Below, in pieces: positions 1-10,810 of a DNA stretch of 64,000 nt (its first letter is position 1; each line of letters begins with the position of its first letter). The stretch is from Cherax quadricarinatus (Eukaryota; Arthropoda; Malacostraca; Decapoda; Parastacidae): NCBI RefSeq assembly GCF_038502225.1, contig NC_091341.1, forward strand, positions 3,921,253 to 3,985,252, read 5' to 3'. Made by a program: the position numbers and the translations under genes. A model generated the notes under the pieces. It saw only the letters and a program-made list of their open reading frames with translations. It searched no databases and was not told the origin of the DNA.

Positions 1-188
1 AGCCCCTGTTCACAAAAAGAAGAGCAGAGCAGAAATCAGCAACTACAGACCAGTGTCACTCCTGTCAATCACTGGTAAGATCCCTGAGACAATAATCTCA
101 AGACAAATGACAGAGTTTTTTTGACTACCACTCACTACTTTGTGATCGTCAATATGGCTTCAGGAAAAGTTACTCTGCTGCTGATCTG

Positions 189-971
189 TTGTTAAACATC
201 TCCACTAAGTGGCACCAGTCACTGGATGAATCCAATGTCAGCTGTGTGGTAGCACTGGACATTGTTGGTGTTTTCGACCGGGTGTGGCACCAGGGCCTCT
301 TAGCAAAACTTCAAGCACTGGGAATTGCAGGCTCTACGCTATGTCTCCTCAGTGATTACCTTCATGGTAGATCTCAAAGGGTAGTTCTCAATGGAGCGGA
401 ATCAGCAGGACATCTTATTGGGGCAAGTGTTCCACAAGGAAGCGTGCTGGGACCATTATTATTGAATGTCTATTTCAACGACCTTCTTCATCTCATCCCA
501 GAATCCCATGCTTATGCAGACGACTGTACACTGACATTCACTTATCCAAGAGAAGAAATGCCAGCTACTCTAAGCTACATCAATCACCAGCTAAGAGCTA
601 TATCAGCTTGGGGAAATAGATGGCAAATAACATTTGCACCTGAGAAAACGCAAATGCTGATGGTCTCTAGGCACCATGATGGTAATGCTGGTGCAGTAGT
701 AAGGATGAATGGGAGGGTGTTGGCACCTGGAGAAGAAGTTGATATCCTTGGGGTGAAATTTGACCCCAAGCTAACCATGAAGAACCATGTTGTAAATCTT
801 GCAAACAAGGCAGCCAGGAAGCTTACAACACTTCGCCGTATCTCGCATCTGCTTGACAGTAGGGGTTGCAAGATTCTGTACGAGGCACAAGTACGCTCAC
901 ACCTCGAGTATGCTCCACTTTCTGGGTATGCCTGCCCCCCCCCTCTCATCTGCGACTGGTTGACAGAGTAG
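189..971 (+). pseudogene. Reverse transcriptase palm of family A
   Basis: This 260-codon open stretch encodes the RT palm. Motif A is VALDIVGVFDRVWHQ, with the catalytic Asp at residue 24. Motif B is [10 protein letters not shown] at 80-89. Motif C is YADD at 109-112. The thumb follows up to a poly-C run near 935, where the frame slips and the last ~13 residues become nonsense. The first Met is internal: the upstream codons in the same frame from about 122 still read as RT (QYGFRKS), so this is not a true start. The role in an intact element is target-primed reverse transcription. Confidence 0.85.
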
Positions 972-1327
972 AGAACAGAGCAAGACGTCTCATCACTCGC
1001 CTGGACCCATCCTGGATAGATCTGTCATTTCAGCAGAACCTTCAACACAGGAGGGATGTGGGTGGCCTTACTGTTATGTACAAGACCAATATTGTTAAAG
1101 TATCACACTTGGATCCACTTCGAGGACAGCGTGAAGCAAGCTTTTATGCAGTACCCTTCTCCAGAACATCACTCCATCTGAGATCATATATACCCAGGAT
1201 GACTCGAATGTGGAACACATTCGTACAGCATAATGATGTCAACGAGATAAAGTCAGTTGATCAAATGAAAATGCTGGCCCACAGATGGCTCCAACTTCAT
1301 CCTGCTCCCTACTTGTATGTCTCATAA
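940..1327 (+). pseudogene. C-terminal region of the family A RT ORF after a frameshift
   Basis: The family A ORF continues here in another frame after the C-run. Recognisable stretches are HLRLVDRVENRARRLI, MTRMWNTFVQHNDVNE and MLAHRWLQLHPAPYLY. The segment between REASFY and AVPFSRT is 12 residues shorter than in the copy at 35382-35635. The stop at 1325-1327 lies at the same place as in the other copy, so the natural C-terminus is present. Confidence 0.8.
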
Positions 1328-1534
1328 CAATAAAAATGCTTTCAAATGAGCTGATGTAGGCAACAGCTCTTAGCTTGCCAATAAAGTTAGGAATCCTTAA
1401 CCTGTAAATAGCTTGTCAATAGACTTAGGGATCCTTAACCTAACCTTGTGAAACCCTGTGTAAAAAAAAAAAGAGAAAAAAAAGAAACCATACATGAAAA
1501 CAAGTGTATCTGCAGAGAAATGTTGCAAATGCGC

Positions 1535-1622
1535 CTGGGACTCTAACCCGGGCACTAGCTCTCCTCATCAGAGAACTAGACACCTGACGCTACACTACAC
1601 CATCACCTTCACCTTCCCACGT
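1535..1622 (-). repeat. tRNA-like (SINE-type) fragment
   Basis: The minus strand reads like a degenerate tRNA body: an A-box-like TAGCGTCAGGTG, then a B-box-like GGGTTAGAGTCCC. It lies just past the A-rich tail of family A. The acceptor stem is not convincing, so it is more likely a tRNA-derived SINE head or pseudogene than a tRNA gene. Confidence 0.35.
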
Positions 1623-1829
1623 CACCCTGGCCTGCCTGCATGAGCACTCGCTGTTTACACTCACAGCGCGACACACTCCCTGTTATAGTCCTCCGTTATT
1701 TCATTCTCTATGTCCACTCTCTCTATCAGTACAATTATCAATGCATTCCACTCCTCAGCCTTCATTCCTGCAACAGTTCCCTTACATTCCTTTACATTAC
1801 ATTCCTTCCAGTTTGCAGTCAACCACAAC

Positions 1830-2070
1830 TTCCAGCCTCCTGTCAGCCACATCTTCTAGCCTGCTGTCAGCCACACCTAAACCTTCCTGTTTGTCATCCA
1901 CACCTTCCAGTGTGCTGTCAGCTACGCCTTCCTGTCTGCTGTCAGCCACACCTTCCAGCCTGCTGTCAGCCACACCTTCCAGCCTGCTGTCAGCCACACT
2001 TTCCAGCCTGCTGTCAGCTACACCTTCCTGCCTGCTGCAAACCAATCCTTCCTGCCTGCTATCGTAGCTG
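1830..2070. repeat. 24-bp minisatellite
   Basis: About nine degenerate copies of a ~24-bp unit contain CCAGCCTGCTGTCAGCCACA. The unit length is a multiple of three, so several frames stay open. These frames are not a gene. Confidence 0.85.
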
Positions 2071-2124
2071 TCACCGCCGGATGTAAACACTAGATGCTGT
2101 GGTACGTTGAGGAAGACCCAGCCC

Positions 2125-2530
2125 GGTGATCTGGCATCCTCCCGGCACCCTTGCTGGCCGTCTGGGAGAACCCTGGCATCCTCTTGGCAGCCTTGCAGGC
2201 ATCCGGGAGAACACTGGCATCCTTTTGACATTTTTGCAGGCATCCGGGAGGGCCCTGACATCCTTCTGGCACCCTGGCAGGCGTCCAGGACTCTGGCAGC
2301 CTCCTGGCAACCTTACAGACATCCGAGAGCACCCTGGCATGCTTCTGGCACCCTTGCAGGCATCCGGGAGGATCCTGGCATCCTTCTGACACCCTTTCAG
2401 GCATCCGGAAGGACCCTGGCATCCTTCTGGCACCCTTGCAGACATCCAGAACCCTGGCATCCTCCTGGTACCCTTGCAGGAATCCAGGAGAACCCTAGCA
2501 TTCTCTTGGCACCTTTCATGGCATTAGAGA
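2125..2530. repeat. ~48-bp degenerate minisatellite
   Basis: The repeated phrase is GCAGGCATCCGGGAGGA followed by CCCTGGCATCCTTCTGGCA, with about eight diverged copies. Open frames on both strands reflect unit length, not coding. Confidence 0.8.
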
Positions 2531-2639
2531 ATAAAATGACGCTATCTTGGGACCCTTCTGGTGTCTTCTTACAACTTCCAAGGTGTCTGAGAATAACTTC
2601 GCATCCTCGTGGCGCCTTTCAGTGCTTTAGGGAGCACCC

Positions 2640-2885
2640 TGGCACCCTCCTTCCATCTTCCAGTGCATGTGCACACACTCAGGCACCCTCCTTGCCCCGT
2701 GGCACCCTCCTTGCCCCGTGACATTCTCCTTGCCCCGTGGCACCCTCCTTGCCCCGTGGCACCCTCCTTGCCCCGTGGCACCCTCCTTGCCCCATGACAC
2801 TCTCCTTGCCCCGTGGCACCCTCCTTGCCCCATGACACTCTCCTTGCCCCGTGGCACCCTCCTTGCCCCGTGGCACCCTTGCCTT
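2640..2885. repeat. 19-bp GC-rich minisatellite
   Basis: The unit is GGCACCCTCCTTGCCCCGT, repeated about a dozen times, with CATGACACT variants. Confidence 0.88.
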
Positions 2886-3220
2886 GGATAACAGGGTTGA
2901 ATCAACAGATTCAGCCCTGTTATCCAAGGTTAAATATACGTAAATTACTTTTTATGTGGCTTAAACATTTGTGAACACTTAACGTCTGTGAACACCTAAC
3001 ATCTGCGAGTCCTAACATCTGCATCACCTTTGTGATGCTCCATTGTTGCTAGTTTCTTCCACCGTTGAGAGAATCTTATGCAGTGCAGAATTTTTCAATC
3101 GTCTCCTGCAGTGTCTGGATTCTGTACGTGGGGGACTAGTGGGAGTCCACACCCATGTTCTCTGCTGAGAAGAAATACCTGTGTTGGGTGATTATGATAC
3201 TGAAGACAGAAGTGAAGAGA
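2886..3220. other. Unassigned spacer
   Basis: A small palindrome around 2883-2928 (CCTTGGATAACAGGG against CCCTGTTATCCAAGG) follows the minisatellite directly. There is no coding signal. Confidence 0.5.
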
Positions 3221-3235
3221 GAATTCTTAAGTGAT

Positions 3236-3600
3236 CAGTCCCTGAGGCTTGATAGGTGGTTAGTCCCTGATTCTAAATAGGCGGTCAGTCCCTCAGGCTT
3301 GATAGGTGGTCAGTCCCTCAGGCATGATAGGTGGTCAGTCCCTCAGGCATGATAGGTGGTCAGTCCCTCAGACATGATAGGTGGTCAGTCCCTCAGGCAT
3401 GATAGGTGGTCAGTCCCTCAGACATAATAGGTAGTCAGTCCCTCAGGCATGATAGGTGGTCAGTCCCTCAGACATAATAGGTGGTCAGTCCCTCAGGCAT
3501 GATAGGTGGTCAGTCCCTCAGGCATGATAGGTGGTCAGTCCCTCAGGCATGATAAGTGGTCAGTCCCTCAGACACAATAGGTAGTCAGTCCCTGAGCACC
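3236..3600. repeat. 25-bp minisatellite built on the GGTGGTCAGTCCCTCAG motif
   Basis: About 14 copies of a ~25-bp unit read GGTGGTCAGTCCCTCAG followed by GCATGATA or a close variant. The core is the same phrase that occurs inside the ribozyme elements (for example 17212-17228 and 48096-48112) and in the 45.6-kb array. Confidence 0.9.
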
Positions 3601-3764
3601 ATCTATCAAGGCAGAGGGACTGTTGCTATAAAAATAACTTTCCTCACTCTATCCACCTTAAGAACTATCATCAATTACACAGACTTGCGAAGCAAGAACA
3701 GTACAACAAAAGGCTGTCCTTGTTCCCGACACTTGCTGGTTGCAAACACAACGCAACTTTAATG

Positions 3765-4020
3765 GTGTGGAAAAAAACCCCACAGAATACGTCGTAAATT
3801 CAGCAATTCAATCATATTCATTGCGGGAAAAAATTGGCTGGGCAAAAACTAGCAATATTTACGCTCGATAAAGATACATACAAAACTGAACACAAATTCA
3901 TCTGAAAATCAGAATATAAATAAATGAAAGTGAGATTTTATTCTTTCATCTTCCTGCAGGAAGGACGATGGGAAAATGATACCTTGTAATGGCATCCATT
4001 TTTTTAAGTGACTTGGGCCA
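3765..4020. other. Unassigned AT-rich spacer
   Basis: No coding signal or recognisable repeat was seen. Confidence 0.4.
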
Positions 4021-4670
4021 TTAACAAGTGATTCGAGCCATTAACAAGTTATTCGTACCATTAAGTGATTCGAACCATTAACAAGTAATTCGTACCATTA
4101 CGACTTAATGGATCACTTAATGGTACGAATCACTTAATGATTAAGTGATTCGTACCATTAAGTGATCCGTACCATTAAATGATTCGTACCATTAACAAGT
4201 GATTCGTACCATTAGCAAGTTACTCGTACCATTAGCAAGTGGCCTGGACCATTAAGAAATCATTAACGTGTGATCTGGACCATTAACAAATGATCTGGAC
4301 TGTTAATAAGTAGATTTGACCATTAACAAGCGGTATGGACCATTAACAAGTGATCTGGATCATTAACAAGTGTTCTGGAAAATTAACAAGTGGCCTGGAC
4401 CATTAACAAGTGATCTGGACCATTAACAAGTGATCTGAACCATTAACAAGTGATCTGGACCATTTACAAGTGGCCTGGACCATTAACAAGTGGTCGGGAC
4501 CACTAACAAGTGACGTGGACCATTAACAAGTGGCCTGGATCATTAACAAATGGCCTGAACCATTAACAAGTGGCCTGGACCATTAGCAAGTGATCTGGAC
4601 CATTAACAAGTGGCCTGGACCATTAACAAGTGATCGGGGCCGTTAACAAATGATCTGGACCAATTTGGAG
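4020..4670. repeat. 20-bp minisatellite (CATTAACAAGTGATCTGGAC)
   Basis: About 30 copies of a 20-bp unit are present, with sub-variants GTGGCCTGGAC and GTGATTCGTAC. A short inverted segment near 4090-4150 (TCACTTAATGGTACGAATCA) makes the start of the array self-complementary. Confidence 0.88.
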
Positions 4671-4807
4671 CGGAACGTCGTCATAAGTTTTAGTGTGGTG
4701 AGTGCGGGTTCCAAGCGCATTGTTCCAGACAAGGTATGATAACTTTGTATCTCTATGGTAAATAATTTCGCAGCAACAGCAGCAGCAGCAGCATCTCGAA
4801 GCATACG

Positions 4808-4810
<3 letters not shown>

Positions 4811-4845
<35 letters not shown>
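4811..4845. repeat. (CA)n microsatellite
   Basis: A pure CA run preceded by GAGTA. The same GAGTACACAC wording is the natural 3' tail of family D elements, so this is probably the relic tail of an upstream copy. Confidence 0.9.
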
Positions 4846-4848
<3 letters not shown>

Positions 4849-4849
<1 letters not shown>

Positions 4850-6035
4850 GACAAGAGAGAGAGGGGTGGGTGGATTGCATATTCTTGGACTGCAAGAAGG
4901 CGTTTGACACAGTTCCACACAAGAGATTGGTGCAAAAACTGGAGGACCAAGCAGGGATAACAGGGAAGGCACTACAATGGATCAGGGAATACTTGTCAGG
5001 AAGACAGCAGCGAGTCATGGTACGTGGCGAGGTGTCAGAGTGGGCACCTGTGACCAGCGGGGTCCCACAGGGGTCAGTCCTAGGACCAGTGCTGTTTCTG
5101 GTATTTGTGAACGACATGACGGAAGGAATAGACTCTGAGGTGTCCCTGTTTGCAGATGACGTGAAGTTGATGAGAAGAATTCACTCGATCGAAGACCAGG
5201 CAGAACTACGAAGGGATCTGGACAGGCTACAGACCTGGTCCAGCAATTGTCTCCTGGAGTTCAATCCCACCAAGTGCAAAGTTATGAAGATTGGGGAAGG
5301 GCAAAGAAGACCGCAGACGGAGTACAGTCTAGGGGGCCAGAGACTACAAACCTCACTCAAGGAAAAAGATCTTGGGGTGAGTATAACACCAGGCACATCT
5401 CCTGAAGCGCACATCAATCAAATAACTGCTGCAGCATATGGGCGCCTAGCAAACCTCAGAACAGCATTCCGACATCTTAATAAGGAATCGTTCAGGACCC
5501 TGTACACCGTGTACGTTAGACCCATATTGGAGTATGCGGCACCAGTTTGGAACCCACACCTAGCCAAGCACGTAAAGAAACTAGAGAAAGTGCAAAGGTT
5601 TGCAACAAGACTAGTCCCAGAGCTAAGAGGTATGTCCTACGAGGAGAGGTTAAGGGAAATCAACCTGACGACACTGGAGGACAGGAGAGATAGGGGGGAC
5701 ATGATAACGACATACAAAATACTGAGAGGAATTGACAAGGTGGACAAAGACAGGGTGTTCCAGAGATTGGACACAGTAACAAGGGGACACAGTTGGAAGT
5801 TGAAGACACAGATGAATCACAGGGATGTTAGGAAGTATTTCTTCAGCCACAGAGTAGTCAGTAAGTGGAATAGTTTGGGAAGCGATGTAGTGGAGGCAGG
5901 ATCCATACATAGCTTTAAGCAGAGGTATGATAAAGCTCACGGTTCAGGGAGAGTGACCTAGTAGCGATCAGTGAAGAGGCGGGGCCAGGAGCTCGGACTC
6001 GACCCCCGCAACCTCAACTAGGTGAGTACACACAC
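4849..6035 (+). mobile_element. Family D CR1/L2-like non-LTR retrotransposon, 5'-truncated
   Basis: The element starts abruptly in RT motif A, after a CA run, and ends with the family D 3' end, where AACTAGGTGAGTACACACAC follows the stop. The 3' UTR is short (5962-6025) and contains GAGGCGGGGCCAGGAGCT, also seen at 38388, 44470 and (minus strand) 42110. The 5' truncation, absence of a poly-A tail and a short simple tail are typical of CR1/L2-type elements. It is the most complete family D copy in the window. Confidence 0.85.
4870..5961 (+). CDS. Reverse transcriptase of family D, N-terminally truncated but open
   Basis: A 363-codon open frame. Motif A is CIFLDCKKAFDTVPHK, with the catalytic Asp at residue 7. Motif B is [10 protein letters not shown] at 64-73. Motif C is FADD at 94-97. The thumb and C-terminal tail follow, with PILEYAAPVWNPHLAKH and RKYFFSHRVVSKWNSL. The first Met is simply the first available codon after the truncation. The endonuclease and N-terminal RT fingers are missing, so the product would not be active. The lack of internal stops suggests a recent insertion. Confidence 0.85.
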   Translation: MDCIFLDCKKAFDTVPHKRLVQKLEDQAGITGKALQWIREYLSGRQQRVMVRGEVSEWAPVTSGVPQGSVLGPVLFLVFVNDMTEGIDSEVSLFADDVKLMRRIHSIEDQAELRRDLDRLQTWSSNCLLEFNPTKCKVMKIGEGQRRPQTEYSLGGQRLQTSLKEKDLGVSITPGTSPEAHINQITAAAYGRLANLRTAFRHLNKESFRTLYTVYVRPILEYAAPVWNPHLAKHVKKLEKVQRFATRLVPELRGMSYEERLREINLTTLEDRRDRGDMITTYKILRGIDKVDKDRVFQRLDTVTRGHSWKLKTQMNHRDVRKYFFSHRVVSKWNSLGSDVVEAGSIHSFKQRYDKAHGSGRVT

Positions 6036-6640
6036 TTTGTTACTAGTTCCGGGTATCATCGCCCCCACGACCCGTTCTCAGATCAGGCATCATAAACTGG
6101 AAGGGAAATATTACAGAGGTAAGAATCACAATTCCTTTTATCTATCCTACCACTCTCCCCACCTCATCAGCAGCAACCACTCAACCTATCCAGTGTACCA
6201 CTGAACAATTCTACTCTTACATGGTAACAAGTACACCACCACATCCCCGTTCTCCTCGGCTGTCTAGTAATCGTAACTCCAGATTTGCTGGAACGAAACC
6301 TTTGAAGGTGCCATAGCCGCTGAATCTTCAGTGGAATATCTGACGATATCCTGAAAAAAACTACTGAAATCTCCCAACTCAGGCTGACGCAGATTTCAAC
6401 ACTACGCATGTAGCCCACCCTGGGTGATGGAAAATGAGACACACACAGCTAGCTTTTGTTCCCAATGCGTAAATATTACACATGGTAACAGTAATAGTAT
6501 ACAGTATCAACAAGTAGACGAATAAGAAACATGTGCAACGACTGGGTATCTTTATGAAGCTTCAAGACTGTGGTGAACACTTTCATCCTGGCTGACTCAT
6601 TAACTCACATTTTTCCGTCTCAAGTTCCAATAGCAATAAC
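6036..6640. other. Unassigned spacer
   Basis: No recognisable gene or repeat. Short open frames here have no visible domain. Confidence 0.4.
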
Positions 6641-6644
6641 CTTT

Positions 6645-6730
6645 GTACTTGTACCTTTGTACTGAAATGAAAAGACCACTGGTTGGCGATACGTCCCAAG
6701 AATAAAGATGCCCGGGCGTTGCACATGTGT
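6645..6730 (+). repeat. Decayed hammerhead-element fragment
   Basis: The segment AAAGACCACTGGTTGGCGAT, then ACGTCCCAAGAATAAAGATG, then GTTGCACATGTGTCT keeps the order of the ribozyme elements (stem II, GAAA-like, AATAAAGAT, GCACATGTGTC tail). The catalytic core is lost. Confidence 0.5.
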
Positions 6731-6959
6731 CTAATTCAACAGACATCGTAAAGAATAAAGCGGCAGCACACTGCAGATGTATCTAATTATGCTAAATGAG
6801 AAAAATCTGAGTTACAGCCATGAATGACGGACGCCGCGGCTCGTTGCTCGAGTTACTTTAGCTAGACTGCTAGAAGGATGACAGTCGATGCTGATAGTCA
6901 GCTCTTAACCTAGAGAGGTACATGTCAGATTTAAGCGGAATACAGCCTAACAAGAAGTT

Positions 6960-7130
6960 ACGAGAATATTATAATGGTATACAATACCGACAAGTTGATA
7001 AGACATGTGTAACAGTGAGGCATATTTATGCTTACACAGTAGGTCTCTTCGGTCGAATACAGAGGCAGTAGAAGCAGTAGAGATGTAAAGACGATGTAAT
7101 CACTCCATCACCCTTGAAGATGAGGTGGTT
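6960..7130 (-). repeat. Hammerhead-element fragment, decayed
   Basis: It shows the flanks of the ribozyme family: ATACCGACAAGTTGATAAG, ACACAGTAGG and GACGATGTAATCA. The GAAACGTTTC block has been lost. It abuts the 3' end of the family B element. Confidence 0.6.
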
Positions 7131-7356
7131 AGTCCCTCAGTCTACCTGCCTGGAGTCTACCTGGAGGGTATTCCTGGAATCAACGTCGTCCCTGGTCAGG
7201 TTTATGACCAGGTCTCCCGGTGGATCAGAGCCTGATGAACGAGGCTGTTACTGTTAACTGCACGTAGTCCAATGTACGAACCACAGCCCGGCTGATCCGG
7301 CACTGACTTTAGGTATCTGTTCGGCTCCCTCTTGAAGACAGCCAGGGTAATTCCCC

Positions 7357-7700
7357 TTATGACTGGTGTGAGGTTGTTGTTGGGCCCCGGACACTTATTG
7401 TGTTTTCTCTTGATGTACTAATGGTGCCCCTATTTTTCACTGGGGGTATGTTGCATTGCCTGCTAAGTCTTTTGCTTTCGTAGGGAGTGATTTCTGTGTG
7501 CAGATTAGGGACCAGTCCCTCCAGGATTTTCCAGGTGTAGCCTATGATATCTCTCTCTCGCCTGAGCTCCAGTGAGTACAAGGCAAGCGCTTACAAGTGT
7601 TCCCAGTAGTTAAGATGTTTGATGGAACTTATATGTGCAGTAAAGGTTCTCTGTACATTCTCTAGATCTGCAATTTCACCTGCCTTGAATGGAGATGTCA
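7357..7700 (-). pseudogene. Family B RT C-terminal tail
   Basis: The minus strand reads EIADLENVQRTFTAHISSIK, then YSLELRRERDIIGYTWKILE and TISTSRENTISVRGPT. This is the thumb and C-terminal part that in relatives follows the palm. A stop occurs after NYWEHL. The counterpart at 36320-36410 reads DLNNVQRIFTPLVSSVR. Confidence 0.75.
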
Positions 7701-7724
7701 ATGTACAGCAGTACTGTGCTTTAT

Positions 7725-8408
7725 GGAACAGAGCTCTTCACTATGGCAGGTTCCGATTTAATTCTATTTATCACTACTCTTTGTATCGATTTGTTAGAAA
7801 GTTGAAGATCCATCTGCCCACTTTGCCAGTTATCCATTTAGCACGTATTTTGTGTGCTATTACACCATGATCATACCTGTCGAAGGTTTTTCCTGTGCAT
7901 CCAAGACCATATCATAGTGATCCAGTAGTTGCGAGAGGCACGAGCGACCTGCCCTGAACCCATGTTGCCCTGGATTGTGAAGCTGCTGGGAGTACAAGTG
8001 GTTTGCAATCCTGCTTCTTAGAACTCTTTCAAAGATTTTTATGATGTGGGACGTTGAAGCTATTGGTCTATAGTTCTTAGCTATTGCTTTGTTGCCTCTT
8101 TTATGGAGTGGGGCTATATCCGTTGTTTTAAGTGACTGTGGAATCTCACTCGTGTCTATGCTCCTCCATAGCATACTTAGAACCCGCGAGAGGGATTTCT
8201 TGTAGTTCTTAACGAACACCGAGTTCTACGAGTCTGGGCCTGGTGCTGAGTGCGTGGGTATTTTGTCAATGGCTTTCTCAAAGTCTAGTGGAGTTAGGGT
8301 TAGGTCAGAAATTTTGCATACATTGGCAGGGTTTTGAGGCTCACTCATGAAAAAAATATTTGGATTGTCTATATTTAGACTGATTAGTGGCTCGCTGAAC
8401 ACAGTCAT
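7725..8408 (-). pseudogene. Family B reverse transcriptase fingers and partial palm
   Basis: Minus-strand pieces: THSAPGPDS, then TTDIAPLHKRGNKAIAKNYR (fingers), then GQHGFRAGRSCLSQLLDHYD, then in another frame DHGVIAHKIRAKWITGKVGR and KSEPAIVKSSVP. The catalytic YADD block is absent because of the deletion near 7725. Frameshifts lie near 8222 and 7858. Confidence 0.8.
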
Positions 8409-8538
8409 ATTGAGATTTCAGTATCTCACTCATTTCTTTGTTATCTGTGTAGGATCCGTCTTGTCTGAGCATGGACTTATACCAGATGTGGTTTTTGCCT
8501 TGTTTTTTGGCATATGGAAAGAAATATTTCGAATTTCT

Positions 8539-8964
8539 TTAAATTTCACTAATCGCTTTTAGCTCTTCTCGTCTCTCCTGGATCCTGTATGAGTCCTTTA
8601 ACTTAAGCTCATTATTTTCCACTTCCCTGGTTAGCGCTTCCTTCCGTGTTTCAGATAATCTAGCATTCTTGAGGAGCTCAGTGATCCTTAGCCTTCTCCT
8701 GTAGAGGGAGCGTCTCTGTCTTTGCAGTTTACTTCTCTTCTTTTTTTTTCTTAGGGGAATATGCCTTGAACATACTTCAGCTACCAGAAAGTTTATCTTT
8801 TCAAGGCACTGGTTAGGGTCCATGTTATTTAAGATATCTTCCCAACACATTTCATTTAGGACATGGTTTACCTGGTCCCCAATGATGTTCTTTTTGTTGA
8901 AGTTGAATTTGGTAAAGGTACCCTCATAGTTGTATGCATTTTGCTGGTTAGGACGCCTGTGCAT
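8539..8964 (-). pseudogene. Family B endonuclease-RT linker
   Basis: A 141-codon open stretch rich in Arg, Lys and Glu (for example LRKKKKRSKLQRQRRSLYRR). It lies between the endonuclease and RT domains, as in CR1/Jockey-type ORF2 proteins. Confidence 0.7.
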
Positions 8965-8998
8965 GTAAGCCTGAACTTCGATTAGATTGTGATGAGAA

Positions 8999-9802
8999 TT
9001 AGTTGTTTTTTATATTGTTTCCTACCGGGTTCTCATTATTGGTGAAAATAAGGTCAAGTGTGTTCTCCAGTCTCGTTGGCTCTACTATCTGCTGACTTAC
9101 GGTGTGTTTGTTGCAGAAATTCAGCAGCTCATGTGTGTGTAACTTTTCATCTGAGCTGCCTCCAGGGATTATTTCTGCTACATTATTTGTTACATTCTTC
9201 CATTTTGTATGTCTTAGACTGAAGTCACCAAGCAGCAAGATGTTTGGGGTTGGGGCTGGAAGGCTTTCCAGATAGTAGTTAATTTTCGACAGCTGTTCTT
9301 TGAACTATTGGGAAGTTGCATCTGGGGGCTTATATAAAAGCACAATGACTAGGTTTTGGTTCTCGATTTTTATTGTTAGACCTCCAACTACATCTGTTGT
9401 GGTGTTCAGTAATTCTGTGCAAATGAGCGACTCTGACATACAGGCCAACCCCCCCCCACCTTGTTGCCTGTTCTTTCTGTCGAATCTGGAAAGGTTGTAA
9501 CGAGTTATCCATATTTCATTAACAAAGTAATCTTTTGCGTGGGTCTCTGTGAAGGCTGCAGAAGTTGCATTTGACTTCCCTAGAAGTCCACTGATGAAAG
9601 GTATTCTGTTTGTGGATGGCTTAAGGGCATGTATATTAGCAAATACAAATGAGGTTGTGTTGCATGTTTGTTGGGGGGATTTTGTTGTTGGCATCAGTAG
9701 CTGTGAGTCCGGAGGTGCCACTGCCTGTGCCTCCAGTCCAACAAGGCTCCAATGTGAACTATTTTGGTTATTTCTTTCCATTTTTTCTTTGTTTCCTACC
9801 AC
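8999..9802 (-). pseudogene. Family B endonuclease (EEP/APE-type)
   Basis: The minus strand from 9802 reads NIHALKPSTNRIPFISGLL (motif I-like), SAAFTETHAKDYF (catalytic Glu block) and RQQGGGGLACMSES. It continues in a second frame as LLGDFSLRHTKWKN, where the usual GDFN has become GDFS, then VEPTRLENTLDLIFTNNE. In an active element this domain nicks target DNA. A frameshift near 9240-9305 separates the two parts. Confidence 0.8.
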
Positions 9803-9884
9803 TAAAAAATCAAGTTAGTGGAGTTATCGTAACTACTGTAACTACCATGATTTGTTTTACGGGGTGTGTACCTCCTCGTCCCTT

Positions 9885-10181
9885 TTAAGTGGTATGCGGG
9901 GCAGTGGTGTTGTAACGTTTCTTGAAGACTGAAGAATGGCACATCTCAAGGTGGAAGAATTCACAAGAGCTAGGACACAATCCTTTAGACAAACAGGTCG
10001 CGGCATTTTTTGGGGGATGCTCAAAGTTGCATGTCCCATTTGTTTCCCCCGAAATTCCATGCTTACAGATGCCCCAAGCATAGAATTTGCACCATTTTGC
10101 TTTTGGTTGGATACACTTCATGGTGGATGTACTCCCAATTTGTGCAGATCCTAAAACTGCACTACAGTCTTGAATAGCCAA
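9885..10181 (-). pseudogene. Family B ORF1 with two CCCH-like zinc-finger motifs
   Basis: 98 codons on the minus strand: KWCKFYAWGICKHGISGETN followed by TCNFEHP, then CLSKGLCPSSCEFFHLEMCH. The Cys/Cys/Cys/His spacing resembles the CCCH nucleic-acid-binding fingers in ORF1 of several arthropod non-LTR elements. It lies upstream of the endonuclease on the same strand. The start is uncertain. Confidence 0.6.
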
Positions 10182-10519
10182 GTCAGAGACACCACCATCT
10201 GCTTTCAGGAGACCAACATTTTTCCCGGAAGACCTACCTTTACAACTGTAATAGGGGCTATGGCTGTGGAAATGTCATTAGCCGAATCCGGATTTACACA
10301 ATGGCTGGGGGTTGAGGTAGCTGATGTTTTTATTTCCCGTGTTTTTTACAGTGGGTGTCTATTCATTTTTGGGTCAACTGTTGTAAATTGGGCATTCTGA
10401 ATGTTTAACTTTACTCGAGTGCTCACTAACATCGACAGGCACTTGAGAAAGACACCTGCGGTTACCAAGACGTTTTATTAAGGAGATAACTTGACCAGCA
10501 GAGGCTTCATTGATCAAAT

Positions 10520-10575
10520 TATCATTGAACTGATAAAGCATCCATACTGAGCGAAACGTTTCCGTCATAATTATC
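10520..10575 (+). ncRNA. Degenerate hammerhead-like motif
   Basis: Order: ACTGATAAAGC, then GAGCGAAACGTTTCCG. The CTGATGA core reads CTGATAA (G8 lost), and stem II is weak. Probably an inactive relic. Confidence 0.35.
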
Positions 10576-10621
10576 ATAGTTACCACACGTGTCTCTTGCA
10601 ACGTTTCTAACAAGCTACAGA

Positions 10622-10810
10622 TATAAGAACATAAGAAAGAAGGAACACTGCAACAGGCCTACTGGCCTATGCGAGGCAGCTCCATTTCTCCCACCGGGTT
10701 AAGCCCATGCCTTGACCTAGTGAGGTCAGACAAGTCACTTAAGGGAGGAGCACTGCACCCGACCTAGTAGCACAAGCTAGTCAGGTTCAGTTCACACCCA
10801 CCCACACCCA
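10622..10810 (-). repeat. CR1-type 3'-end fragment or SINE with CR1-like tail
   Basis: The minus strand ends in GGCCAGTAGGCCTGTTGCAG, then TGTTCCTTCTTTCTTATGTT. A closely similar ~177-bp copy sits in the gypsy integrase at 33403-33579. The final phrase matches the 3' end of family C (45470-45530). It is therefore either a truncated LINE 3' end or a SINE using that LINE's tail. Confidence 0.7.

Larger units (their letters stand above)
1..1488 (+). mobile_element. Non-LTR retrotransposon (family A), 3' part, decayed
   Basis: The window opens inside the RT of a non-LTR retrotransposon (Jockey/CR1-like by motif, clade not certain). Translation from base 2 gives the fingers motif SNYRPVSLL. A frameshift and stop follow in the T-run near 114-121. The palm then continues, and a second frameshift lies in the C-run near 931-942. The C-terminal part ends at 1327. Compared with the copy at 35382-35760, it lacks 12 residues in frame near 1150. The 3' UTR carries AATAAA at about 1329 and ends in an A-rich tail near 1460-1488. The 5' end lies outside the window. The element is not functional as it stands. Confidence 0.85.
7130..10400 (-). mobile_element. Family B non-LTR retrotransposon (two ORFs, internally deleted)
   Basis: Read on the minus strand, the order is ORF1 with Cys/His-rich motifs (about 10181-9885), endonuclease (9802-8999), linker (8964-8539), RT fingers (8408-7860), part of the palm (to about 7725), then the C-terminal tail (7700-7357) and 3' UTR (to about 7130). Palm motif C (YADD) is missing: the sequence jumps from KSSVP directly to the thumb. Several stops and frameshifts exist. The 3' UTR wording (CTCCCGGTGGATCAG, GACCAGGTCTCCC) recurs at 36740-36850. It is an almost full-length but dead copy. Confidence 0.85.

Noticed and set aside
3236..3600. Regular 25-bp repeats considered as a CRISPR array
   Set aside because: Units are contiguous with no unique spacers, and the setting is eukaryotic.
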